DNA of 64,000 nucleotides from Hydrogenophaga intermedia (GTDB lineage: Bacteria > Pseudomonadota > Gammaproteobacteria > Burkholderiales > Burkholderiaceae_C). Shown here piece after piece: positions 31,999 through 38,837 of this stretch; the stretch's first letter is position 1; each line of letters starts with the position of its first letter. The notes beneath the pieces are model-generated. The model ran no database searches. It was not told where the DNA came from and saw only the letters and a program-made list of their open reading frames with translations. The translations under genes and the position numbers were made by a program. Where the stretch lies: assembly GCF_023715105.1 (NCBI RefSeq), contig NZ_JAMBNO010000003.1, forward strand, positions 176,001 through 240,000. Reading direction: 5' to 3'.

Positions 31999-32400
31999 TT
32001 AGCCTTCCGGGTCATCACGCTGTATCTGCCCGTGCACCAGACGAGCTCCCTGCGGACGCCCATCCCTGCGCGGGCACCAGAGCTGACCGCGAATCATGCA
32101 GAACTCGGCCAGCGCGACCATGAACAGCAGATTTTCCGTGATAAGGCCGCGGTAGCGCACCTTCGTAAGGCCCAGCGTCGGCATCGACACGCACTGATGA
32201 GGAGCGGCATCGCGACAATCTGGCCAAACGATACCTGCACACGAATCTTGATCACGATAACGGTGGATAAAGCTGTTGACAAGTGCGCGTGAAACCGGCC
32301 AGCGAAGCGCCACGCCTCGCTCGCAGCCTTGGTGCTCAATCCTTAAGCATCCGTCCTTGGTCGGGTCGTGAAGCACAGGGAGCACATTCTTGCCATTCAA
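31999..32400 (-). mobile_element. transposase remnant, IS5-like C-terminal fragment
   Basis: A minus-strand frame ends with LGLTKVRYRGLITENLLFMV and AEFCMIRGQL, which resembles the C-terminal helix region (KTRYRGL ... LYMARRRL) of IS5/IS1182-type DDE transposases. The upstream part of the frame is not convincing, no terminal inverted repeats are seen, and the catalytic region is absent, so this is a dead fragment. The following stretch 32,401-32,623 holds no gene I can support. Confidence 0.5.
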
Positions 32401-32623
32401 GCGGCGTTGGCCCCCAGATGCACGGCGTGCGCACCCGATTCCGTGTGTCCCCTGTCGCCGACCTGCTTACGTCAATGTGCGGGGCGAGAGTGGCTGGCCT
32501 GCAAGTACTTAGGCGGCTGTGGTTGCCTGCTGTAGTTTCTCTAGCCGCGCAAGGCGCCTCAAGAACACGCATGGCCAGCAATCCCGCAAAACGACGGAGG
32601 TGCTCGAGGCACCCCTCTCCGCA

Positions 32624-32827
32624 TCAACGGCGTCTGCGACGACTTGCTGCACCCAAGGCGTCGTGGACGGACTGAGCGGGCCAGAGCCGCTTCCCACCAA
32701 GCCAGATTGGTGCGGGAACGCGATGTTCGCGGACATACGTGTACAAACTGCGAAGGCTGATGCGAAGAAGGCCGGCGACTTCCGGTGCAGTGAGATACAT
32801 GGCCGTTTGAGATTCGGTGGTGCGCAT
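32624..32827 (-). CDS. helix-turn-helix DNA-binding protein, excisionase/MerR-like
   Basis: 67 residues. YLTAPEVAGLLRISLRSLYTY followed by VREHRVPAPIWLGGKRLWP is a typical HTH_17/excisionase-type winged helix (TxxEVAxLLxVS...YxxxxxGxIPxxxxGxxxxWxxxDV). The tail is very basic (RRRRR). It begins 3 bases after the stop of the 232-residue gene, so both are one transcription unit. Close to an integrase, this protein is a candidate recombination directionality factor (Xis) or a small regulator of the element. Family assignment is good; role is inference. Confidence 0.75.
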   Translation of the reverse strand: MRTTESQTAMYLTAPEVAGLLRISLRSLYTYVREHRVPAPIWLGGKRLWPAQSVHDALGAASRRRRR

Positions 32828-32830
32828 GCC

Positions 32831-33529
32831 TCAGGGCTCTTGCATCACTGCTTCGGCCACAGCCTGGTAGACCTCCCCCATCAGCCGCACGGCGGCAGTG
32901 CCGGCATATTCGAGCCGGTCACTGATGACATGGTCGTGCAGCGGGATGATGGCCCGTGCGGGCACTTCGCCGCCTTCCGCCCACGTGGCCTCTTTGAGTT
33001 CATGCAACATTCCCATCGCTGCATCAATACAGCCGCGGACCATCTGCACCTTCCAACTCTCGACGTTGGACTGGGCGTCTCCAATCACCCAGTCGCACAA
33101 TGCATGGAACCGCGCGAAGAACTCGTTGCCTAGCACAGCGAGCAACCTCGCCTTCTTTGGACTGGCGGAGGTAGGCGCAGGCGCGAGCGCCTGCGCGATG
33201 CCGTTCACCGCTTCTGCTGCGCCATTGACGATGCTCGCTGCATCCTCGCGCATCGTGGACAGGGCTTCTGGATTGATGACGAACTGCCCCCAGCCTGGGA
33301 CGGTGGGGTCTGTCCACGCGCACTCCAGGTCATGAAGCATCCCCACGGCCGCTTCTGCACACTCCATGGCTGCGAAGAGGCTCTCCGCGGGGACGGAGCC
33401 GTCCGCGGAGCTCCACTCATGTTCATCCTCAAGGTACTCATCGAGCCGGTAGATGAACTCTGCGGCGACCGTGTAGGTCACACGGGTGTGGAAGGAATCG
33501 TCCTTGTTTGGAAAGCTGTAGTCAGACAT
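32831..33529 (-). CDS. hypothetical protein of integrative element (232 aa)
   Basis: I do not recognise this protein. It has 232 residues, is acidic at the front (MSDYSFPNKDDSFHTRVTYT), predicted mostly helical, with no signal peptide or membrane segment. Two parts look alike: AAMECAEAAVGMLHDLECAW and CIDAAMGMLHELKEATW, suggesting an internal duplication of a helical unit. A Pro/Ala/Ser linker (ALAPAPTSASPKK) lies between them. It is followed at 3 bases by the HTH gene and lies next to the integrase, so it is element cargo. Possible roles are stress or phage-related functions but nothing in the sequence decides this. Confidence 0.65.
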   Translation of the reverse strand: MSDYSFPNKDDSFHTRVTYTVAAEFIYRLDEYLEDEHEWSSADGSVPAESLFAAMECAEAAVGMLHDLECAWTDPTVPGWGQFVINPEALSTMREDAASIVNGAAEAVNGIAQALAPAPTSASPKKARLLAVLGNEFFARFHALCDWVIGDAQSNVESWKVQMVRGCIDAAMGMLHELKEATWAEGGEVPARAIIPLHDHVISDRLEYAGTAAVRLMGEVYQAVAEAVMQEP

Positions 33530-33585
33530 GACATCTCCTAGATTGTTGGCGAGGACGGCTTGTCCTCCACGCGTCTAGGTGATGT

Positions 33586-33601
33586 GTTTAGCCTTCCGTC
33601 C
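33586..33601. repeat. 16-base direct repeat flanking the integrase gene, left copy
   Basis: GTTTAGCCTTCCGTCC, downstream of the integrase stop codon. It differs by one base from the copy upstream of the integrase start at 34,982-34,997. An 11-base partial copy (TTAGCCTTCCG) is at 31,999-32,009. Possible integrase arm-type binding sites. Confidence 0.6.
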
Positions 33602-33618
33602 TGGCGGATCGCCGGCGC

Positions 33619-34944
33619 TCAAACACGAATGTTTCGCGCCGGCGCCTTCCCGGCCAAGGCCGCTGCGAGCTTGGCCGCGCTGGGTTGGAAGTAGTGTTTC
33701 TGCAAGGTCTTCACTTCTGTGTGCCCCGAGAAGAGCGTCAGCTGCTCGAGGGTGAGACCATGGACGTCATGCAGCCAGGAAAGAGCCTCTCGCCGCCCGT
33801 CATGCACGCGCACGTTCCGCACACCGGCAGCTTCCGCGGCGCGGCCGAAGGCTTGCGTGAGAGACGTTGCCGCGAACTGGAAAATCCGTCCCTGCGCGGG
33901 CGGGGCAAGCGTCTCCAGCAGGTCGAGCGCTTCGGGCACCAGCGGGACGTCGCGCTCCACCGTCTTTGTCTTGCGTTTCTTGCGTAGTTGGCCCGGCCGC
34001 TCGGGATCCGGCTCCATCGGCGGCCGCAGGCGCACCACCCGCTCCGCCCAGTCGATGTCTTCACCGCGCAGCGACACGACTTCACTGCGACGAAGCGACG
34101 TGTAGATGCCGAGCAGGATGGCAGCGCGCTTGCGCGGACACTTCATCTTCTTCAGGATGCGCGTGAGCTCGTCGTCACTGATGCGGCGCTTGCGCGGCTC
34201 GCCCGCGTTTGGCAGCGCGCACGTGACGATGGGATGCGTCATCACGTATGTGCCGATGCGTTCGCGTATGGCATCCGAGCGCACCGCGTAGGCCTTCACC
34301 GCTTGCCGCAACAGCTTGAGCTCGTGGCGCACCGACCCGGGATTCGGCAGGTCCTGTGACAGGCGGCGGGGCACGATGGGAATCCCGCGTTGGCGCCTCC
34401 TCCTGTTCCGCTGGTACTCGCGATTCTTGGTGGCGTAGGCCGCGAAGCGTGAACGGCCAAGCCCCAGCTCGCCCTGTAGCCTCGCTTCGATATACCGCTT
34501 GATGGCAGCGCCCGTGACTTCGGCCAGCGTCATGGCCCCGAAGTAACTCCGGAGTCGCTTCGCCCGGCTGAAATATCCGGGACTGAGTTCCCGCCCTTCG
34601 TTTTCCATGTAGGTGTCCAAGATCTCGGAGACAAGGACCGCCGATCCCGGCGGGGCGGACGGTGGCGCATCTGCGTTGCCAGACGCGCCTGCAATGAGCT
34701 CGGCGAGCCCAAGTTCCTCGGCCTTCGAGCGCGTGAGAGGAACGGCGGGCAAGCGGCCTTCAACTCGCAGGCGCTCGTGCAGGTTCTGGAGGCGGCCAAG
34801 TTCGCGGCAACCCCACTGCACGGCCTCCAGTTCGGTTGCAGTCGTCGCGGTCAGTGCGAAAAAGGGATGGACGCGAACGCGGACGCGGTACGAGCCGGGA
34901 CTACGCTCTTGGACGTCAAGCCCGGGGATTTCGATGGCAGACAC
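33619..34944 (-). CDS. tyrosine site-specific recombinase (integrase)
   Basis: 441 residues. The N-terminal part is an unusual SAM-like and linker region rich in Arg. The C-terminal catalytic domain shows Arg285 in YTSLRRSEVVSL, the Lys-rich beta-hairpin (RKKRKTKTVERDVPL, residues 321-335), H381-x-x-R384 in VHDGRREALSW, His408 in FSGHTEVKT and the nucleophile Tyr418 in LQKHYFQ. All catalytic residues of the family are present, so it may be active. Its start codon lies 140 bases from a tRNA-Arg(CCG) gene cut just after the anticodon loop, which makes that tRNA the likely integration site. Confidence 0.92.
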   Translation of the reverse strand: MSAIEIPGLDVQERSPGSYRVRVRVHPFFALTATTATELEAVQWGCRELGRLQNLHERLRVEGRLPAVPLTRSKAEELGLAELIAGASGNADAPPSAPPGSAVLVSEILDTYMENEGRELSPGYFSRAKRLRSYFGAMTLAEVTGAAIKRYIEARLQGELGLGRSRFAAYATKNREYQRNRRRRQRGIPIVPRRLSQDLPNPGSVRHELKLLRQAVKAYAVRSDAIRERIGTYVMTHPIVTCALPNAGEPRKRRISDDELTRILKKMKCPRKRAAILLGIYTSLRRSEVVSLRGEDIDWAERVVRLRPPMEPDPERPGQLRKKRKTKTVERDVPLVPEALDLLETLAPPAQGRIFQFAATSLTQAFGRAAEAAGVRNVRVHDGRREALSWLHDVHGLTLEQLTLFSGHTEVKTLQKHYFQPSAAKLAAALAGKAPARNIRV

Positions 34945-34981
34945 TGTGACTCCTGTGGTGGAGTCAGGTCTATCCAGGAGG

Positions 34982-34997
34982 GTTTAGCCTTCGGTCC
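34982..34997. repeat. 16-base direct repeat flanking the integrase gene, right copy
   Basis: GTTTAGCCTTCGGTCC, upstream of the integrase start codon, 15 of 16 bases identical to 33,586-33,601. Confidence 0.6.
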
Positions 34998-35000
34998 GCG

Positions 35001-35013
35001 ATTTGGACCAAAT
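35001..35013. repeat. perfect 6-1-6 inverted repeat ATTTGG-A-CCAAAT
   Basis: Lies between the integrase start and the att/tRNA junction. Could be an operator for integrase expression or an accessory protein site. Function unknown. Confidence 0.45.
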
Positions 35014-35073
35014 TGGCGAGCCCGAAGCGCTCACTCACGCTGCGTGCCAAGCCAGCACTGGTTGTTTTTGCCT

Positions 35074-35088
35074 CGAAGATGATCTTCG
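35074..35088. other. att core candidate: 7-1-7 palindrome at tRNA/element junction
   Basis: CGAAGAT-G-ATCTTCG spans the point where tRNA identity ends (35,083/35,084). The right half belongs to the tRNA anticodon loop and stem, the left half to the element. Palindromic core sites with a short centre are typical for tyrosine recombinases. Assignment as attL/attR is inference. Confidence 0.6.
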
Positions 35089-35122
35089 GAGGCCAATACT
35101 CTATCCACTGAGCTACAGCCGC
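35084..35122 (-). tRNA. truncated tRNA-Arg(CCG), 5' half only
   Basis: Read on the minus strand from 35,122 this gives acceptor GCGGCTG, TA, D-arm GCTCAGTGGATAGAGT, A, anticodon stem TTGGC, loop CTCCGAA (anticodon CCG) and one more G. After this the expected stem partner GCCAA, variable loop, T-arm and acceptor 3' strand are missing; instead ATCATCTTCGAGGC follows. No T-arm or CAGCCGC acceptor strand is seen in the next 130 bases up to the integrase. The gene is thus cut directly after the anticodon loop. A complete copy must exist elsewhere for decoding CGG, unless another tRNA covers it. Confidence 0.8.
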
Positions 35123-35275
35123 GCTGAAGCGTGCATTCTACCGGTGCGCTCGGGATCGGCCGGGCGGCCAGGGGGCGCTGGCTATAATCGCAGGCTGTCC
35201 GCCACTGCCAGCAGGGCCTTGCCGCAAGGCCCGATCAGGCACTGACTGGCCCGCCTGTCACCCCTTGAGGACCCC

Positions 35276-36139
35276 ATGAGCGACCACGCGCACGATTCCC
35301 ACACCGGCCCCATCAAGACGCCCGCCCAGTTGCTGTGGACGTCCTTTTTCGCGTTCGTGGTGCCCGTCTTCGTCATCATCGGCCTGGTCTACTTCGTCAC
35401 GTCGGGCAACAAGCCTGCCGCGGGTGCGGTCGACAGCGAGCTGGCAACGGCGCAACGCATCCAGAAGATCGGTGTCGTCGAGATTCGCGACGCCAACCGC
35501 CCGCTGGCCGCGGGTGCCGACGTGTACAAGGCGCAGTGCGCTGCCTGCCACGACGCCGGCCTGGCCGGTGCGCCCAAGACGGGCGACGCTGGTGCCTGGG
35601 CTGCACGCATTGCCACCGGCTACGAAGCGCTGTTGAACTCGGCGCTCAAGGGCAAGGGCGCCATGGGCGCCCAGGGCGGCGGGGCCTACCGCGACGCCGA
35701 GATCGGCCGCGCGGTGGTCTACATGGCCAACGCCGCTGGCGCGAAGTTCGAGGAACCCCAGCAAGCTGCCCCTGCCGAAGCCGCTGCGCCCGCCGCAGCC
35801 GCACCCGCACCGGTGATGGCAGCCGCCCCGGCGGCGGCACCCGCACCTGCTGCTCCTGCTGCCGCAGCACCTGCCCCGGCTGCCACGCCCGTGGCTGCCG
35901 TGAATGGCGAGGCGCTGTACAAGCAAGCCTGCACCGTGTGCCACGCCGCTGGCGTGGCCGGCGCCCCCAAGACGGGCGACAAGGCCGCCTGGGCACCGCG
36001 CGCTGCGCTGGGCGTGGACGCGCTCACCGCGAGCGTGATCAAGGGCAAGGGCGCGATGCCACCGAAGGGTGGCGCGATGAGCGCCTCCGATGCCGAGATC
36101 AAGGCGGCAGTGCAGTACCTGCTGGACACCGCGAAGTAA
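35276..36139 (+). CDS. membrane-anchored di-heme cytochrome c (c5-like)
   Basis: 287 residues. An N-terminal membrane anchor (about residues 19-42) is followed by two cytochrome c domains. The first has C88-A-A-C-H92 and Met130 as possible axial ligand. An Ala/Pro-rich linker (about 163-207) leads to the second, with C219-T-V-C-H223 and Met261. The two domains are similar (GAPKTGD, GKGAM), so they arose by duplication. It faces the periplasm and probably moves electrons between respiratory complexes. It is the first core gene right of the island edge; 150 bases separate it from the truncated tRNA. A strong terminator follows. Confidence 0.92.
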   Translation: MSDHAHDSHTGPIKTPAQLLWTSFFAFVVPVFVIIGLVYFVTSGNKPAAGAVDSELATAQRIQKIGVVEIRDANRPLAAGADVYKAQCAACHDAGLAGAPKTGDAGAWAARIATGYEALLNSALKGKGAMGAQGGGAYRDAEIGRAVVYMANAAGAKFEEPQQAAPAEAAAPAAAAPAPVMAAAPAAAPAPAAPAAAAPAPAATPVAAVNGEALYKQACTVCHAAGVAGAPKTGDKAAWAPRAALGVDALTASVIKGKGAMPPKGGAMSASDAEIKAAVQYLLDTAK

Positions 36140-36157
36140 CCGCGGCCACCCAAGCCA

Positions 36158-36184
36158 GAAAGCCGGTCATCGACCGGCTTTTTT
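36158..36184 (+). terminator. rho-independent terminator after cytochrome c gene
   Basis: GCCGGTC-ATC-GACCGGC hairpin (36,162-36,178) followed by a run of T. The stop codon of the convergent gene (36,167) falls inside the stem. Confidence 0.85.
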
Positions 36185-36700
36185 CATGGCCGCGGGGCTT
36201 TGCACGTAAGCGTGCTGCTGCGGCAGGTCGGCCGCAAGCACGGCCGCTGGCACCCACTCGCCCGATTCCACGCGCCCGGCAGCGTCCAGCATGTCGGCGC
36301 TGTGCACCAGGCCAAAGCCCAGGTCGGTGAGCAGGTACAGGCGCCCCGCCTCGTCAATGAAGCTCGATCGCACGTGCGCCGCATCGCCGGTGTGCGCCAG
36401 CACCGCGCCGTCCGGTTGCAGCCGCCACACGTACGGCGTGCATTCGAGCTCCACGTAGACACGCTGCGGCCCGTTCTGGAAGAACCACTGGCCGTGCTCG
36501 TCGGCCAGGTAGTTGCGGTGGATGAAGGCGATGAGCTTGTCGTGCTGCAGCAGCGAGCCCTTGCTGCGGGGGAACGGGCCCGCGGCCTGTGTGCGGTCAT
36601 CGCGCATGTACCACTGGCCGCGCGCGTCCAGGCCGAGCCAACCATGGCAATGCGGCACGTTGGGCCATTTGGCCAGGGCGGCCTTGACGATCTCGTCCAT
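36167..36700 (-). CDS. conserved hypothetical protein (177 aa) of Burkholderiales type
   Basis: 177 residues from the ATG of MDEIVKAALAKWPNVP; the frame is open further upstream but that part is Arg-rich shadow. The protein has WPNVPHCHGWLGLDARGQWY, SKGSLLQHDKLIAFIHRNY and QWFFQNGPQRVYVELE. I know such proteins only as conserved hypotheticals in Comamonadaceae-like genomes; no function can be given. There is no signal peptide or membrane segment. Its end converges with the cytochrome gene through the shared terminator hairpin. The YheT-like hydrolase gene ends 14 bases upstream in the same direction. Confidence 0.8.
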   Translation of the reverse strand: MDEIVKAALAKWPNVPHCHGWLGLDARGQWYMRDDRTQAAGPFPRSKGSLLQHDKLIAFIHRNYLADEHGQWFFQNGPQRVYVELECTPYVWRLQPDGAVLAHTGDAAHVRSSFIDEAGRLYLLTDLGFGLVHSADMLDAAGRVESGEWVPAAVLAADLPQQHAYVQSPAAMKKAGR

Positions 36701-36714
36701 GGATGGGGGAAGGC

Positions 36715-37728
36715 TCAGGTGTGCGACAGCAGCCAGTGTCCCACGGCCTCGGGCATGGCGCGCACATGGCCAGGCAGGCCGAGCGCACCCAGCGACGCGG
36801 GAAAGCCCACATGCCCGCCGTGCACGGGCTGCCATAGCGTGACGTGCGCACCGACCTCACCCGCGCGCGGAAGGGAGTAGGCGGGAACGAAGGGGTCGTT
36901 GAGCGCATTGAGCGCCAGCGCAGGCACGCGAATGCGCGCGAGGTGCGGCTTGGCCGACGCGCGCGCCCAGTAGTCCTCGGTGTCGCGAAAGCCGTGCAGC
37001 GGGGCGGTGAACAGGTTGTCGAACTGGTACAGGTCGCGCGCGGCGCGCAGCGCTTCACCGTCGAACAGCCCCGGATGCTGCGCAAGCTTCCTCAACGCCT
37101 TGGGTTTCATGCTGTCGAGGAACATGCGCGTGTAGACCTGCCGGTTGAAGCCGCGCCCGATGGCGTGGCCGCCAGCGGCCAGGTCCAGCGGCGAGCACAC
37201 CGCGGCCACGGCGCGCACGGTGGCGTCGGCAGACTGGCCCATCTCGCCCGCCCAGCGCAGCAGCGCGTTGCCGCCGAGCGAGATGCCCACGGCGATCAAG
37301 GGGCGCTGTGGGTCGGCCTCGGCGAAGCGGCGCAGGATCCAGTGGATTTCCTCGAAGTCGCCCGAGTGGTACGCCCGCGGTGCGCGGTTGAGCTCGCCCG
37401 AGCAGCCGCGAAAGTGCGGCACGGCAAAGGCCAGACCCTGAGCGGCAGCGAAGTCGGCAAAAGCCACCGCGTACTGGCTGCTGGAGCTGCCCTCGAGGCC
37501 GTGGAAGAGCACCAGCAAGGGCGCCTGCGGGTGGCTGTCGAGCACGGCGCGGTCGACGTCGATGAAGTCGTCGTCGGGCGTGGTCCAGCGCTCGCGGCGC
37601 CACACGGGCGCAGGGCCGAAGTGGCGCCGCGCCCAGAGTGCCGGCCAGATGGTCTGCGCGTTGCCGCCGGGCAGCCACCACGGTGCGCGGTAGGTCTGCA
37701 GATCGGCGGTGGTGGGCTCGGGCTTCAA
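36715..37728 (-). CDS. YheT-like alpha/beta hydrolase, TTG start
   Basis: 337 residues when read from a TTG that overlaps the stop of the preceding gene (TTGA). No ATG or GTG near the expected N-terminus exists in this frame. The YheT/EMB8 family blocks are clear: WWLPGGNAQTIWPAL, VLFHGLEGSSSSQYAV, PHFRGCSGELNRAPRAYHSGD, VGISLGGNALLRW (nucleophile Ser in GISLGG) and NDPFVPAY with the Asp, and GGHVGF with the His. It is a putative cytoplasmic esterase of unknown natural substrate. It is translationally coupled to the upstream SnoaL-like gene. Confidence 0.85.
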   Translation of the reverse strand: MKPEPTTADLQTYRAPWWLPGGNAQTIWPALWARRHFGPAPVWRRERWTTPDDDFIDVDRAVLDSHPQAPLLVLFHGLEGSSSSQYAVAFADFAAAQGLAFAVPHFRGCSGELNRAPRAYHSGDFEEIHWILRRFAEADPQRPLIAVGISLGGNALLRWAGEMGQSADATVRAVAAVCSPLDLAAGGHAIGRGFNRQVYTRMFLDSMKPKALRKLAQHPGLFDGEALRAARDLYQFDNLFTAPLHGFRDTEDYWARASAKPHLARIRVPALALNALNDPFVPAYSLPRAGEVGAHVTLWQPVHGGHVGFPASLGALGLPGHVRAMPEAVGHWLLSHT

Positions 37729-38162
37729 TGCAGGACAGGCCTGGTCGCGGCAATCTCGGGCGGCTCGACGCGCGAGCCCGGACTGGCGTGGTGCGCCACC
37801 ATGCGCCAGCCCCGCGGCGTCTTCACGTACACGTTGGTGGCCACCACGAAGGCGTGCTGCGGACCATCGTCGGTGAGGACGGCCACACGCTCGACCACGC
37901 TGTGCACGGCGCAGTGTCCGTCGTCGTGACGGTGCAGTTTTTCGGGCGCCGCCATCACGCTGCCGTTGGCGAACATGGCTTCGAAAGTGGTGCGGATGGC
38001 CTCGTGGCCGATCAAGCGCGGGCCGCCGGGGTGAACGCAGACGATATCGTCTTCGTCGGCCCAGCAAGCCATCAGGCGATCGATGTCGCCGTGCTGCAAG
38101 GCCTCGTAGAAAGCTGCCTCCGTGTCGTCGGGCGTGCCGGGCGGAAGTTTGGGCTTGGGCAT
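37725..38162 (-). CDS. SnoaL/NTF2-like nuclear-transport-factor-2 fold protein
   Basis: 145 residues from the ATG of MPKPKLPPGTPDD. The NTF2-like fold is suggested by AAFYEALQHGDIDRLMACWADEDDIVCVHPGGPRLIGHEAIR and the later strands FVVATNVYVKTPRGWRMVAHHAS, which are typical of the SnoaL-like/DUF4440 ketosteroid isomerase superfamily. Its function is unknown; such small proteins may be enzymes or ligand-binding. It forms a two-gene unit with the YheT-like hydrolase (TTGA overlap) and is divergent from lemA. Confidence 0.82.
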   Translation of the reverse strand: MPKPKLPPGTPDDTEAAFYEALQHGDIDRLMACWADEDDIVCVHPGGPRLIGHEAIRTTFEAMFANGSVMAAPEKLHRHDDGHCAVHSVVERVAVLTDDGPQHAFVVATNVYVKTPRGWRMVAHHASPGSRVEPPEIAATRPVLH

Positions 38163-38237
38163 GGCTGGATTGTGCCGTCGCGCCACGGCCCGGGGGTATA
38201 GTGCCCGTCATTCGCTGCCATTGCCGGGGAGAACCAC

Positions 38238-38837
38238 ATGCGCCGCTTCCTCCTGCTCCTGCTCGTCAGCACCGCTGCCCTGCTCGGCGGCTGCGGCTAC
38301 AACGACTTCCAGCGCCTGGACGAGGAAAGCCGCTCGGCCTGGGCCGAGGTGCTCAACCAGTACCAGCGCCGCGCCGACCTGATCCCCAACATCGTGGCCA
38401 CCGTACAAGGCGAGGCCAACTTCGAGCGCGGCACGCTGGAGGCGGTGGTGAACGCCCGCGCGCGGGCCACCTCGATCCAGGCCACGCCCGAGCTGCTCAA
38501 CGACCCGGCGGCCCTGCAGAAATTCCAGGCCGCCCAGGGTGAGCTGGGCAGCGCGCTCAGCCGCCTGATGGTGGTGGTCGAGCAATACCCCAATCTCAAG
38601 GCCAACCAGGGCTTTTCCGATCTGCGCGTGCAACTTGAAGGCACCGAGAACCGCATCGCCGTGGCACGCAACCGCTATATCCAGGCGGTGCAGGCTTACA
38701 ACGTGCTGGCGCGCAGCTTCCCCACCAACCTCACCGCCATGGTGTTCGGCTACTCGCCCAAGGCCAACTTCAGCGTGGCCGACGAGGCCACCATCAGCGC
38801 CCCGCCCAAGGTGGACTTCGGCACGCAGAAACCATGA
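38238..38837 (+). CDS. lemA: LemA-family lipoprotein
   Basis: 199 residues. The lipoprotein signal has lipobox LLGGC (Cys19), then GYNDFQRLDEESRSAWAEVLNQYQRRADLIPNIV, the LemA signature region, and ending NFSVADEATISAPPKVDF. It is an extracytoplasmic membrane-attached helical protein of unsettled function. It is followed by two TPM-domain genes, the common lemA-tpm arrangement in proteobacteria; the stop overlaps the next start (ATGA). A ribosome site GGGGAGAA precedes the ATG. Confidence 0.92.
   Translation: MRRFLLLLLVSTAALLGGCGYNDFQRLDEESRSAWAEVLNQYQRRADLIPNIVATVQGEANFERGTLEAVVNARARATSIQATPELLNDPAALQKFQAAQGELGSALSRLMVVVEQYPNLKANQGFSDLRVQLEGTENRIAVARNRYIQAVQAYNVLARSFPTNLTAMVFGYSPKANFSVADEATISAPPKVDFGTQKP

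Noticed and set aside
34945..35122. Group I intron in the tRNA-Arg anticodon loop, as known from some bacterial tRNA genes
   Set aside because: No 3' exon (GCCAA plus T-arm and CAGCCGC) is present between the tRNA half and the integrase, and the junction carries a recombinase-like palindrome.
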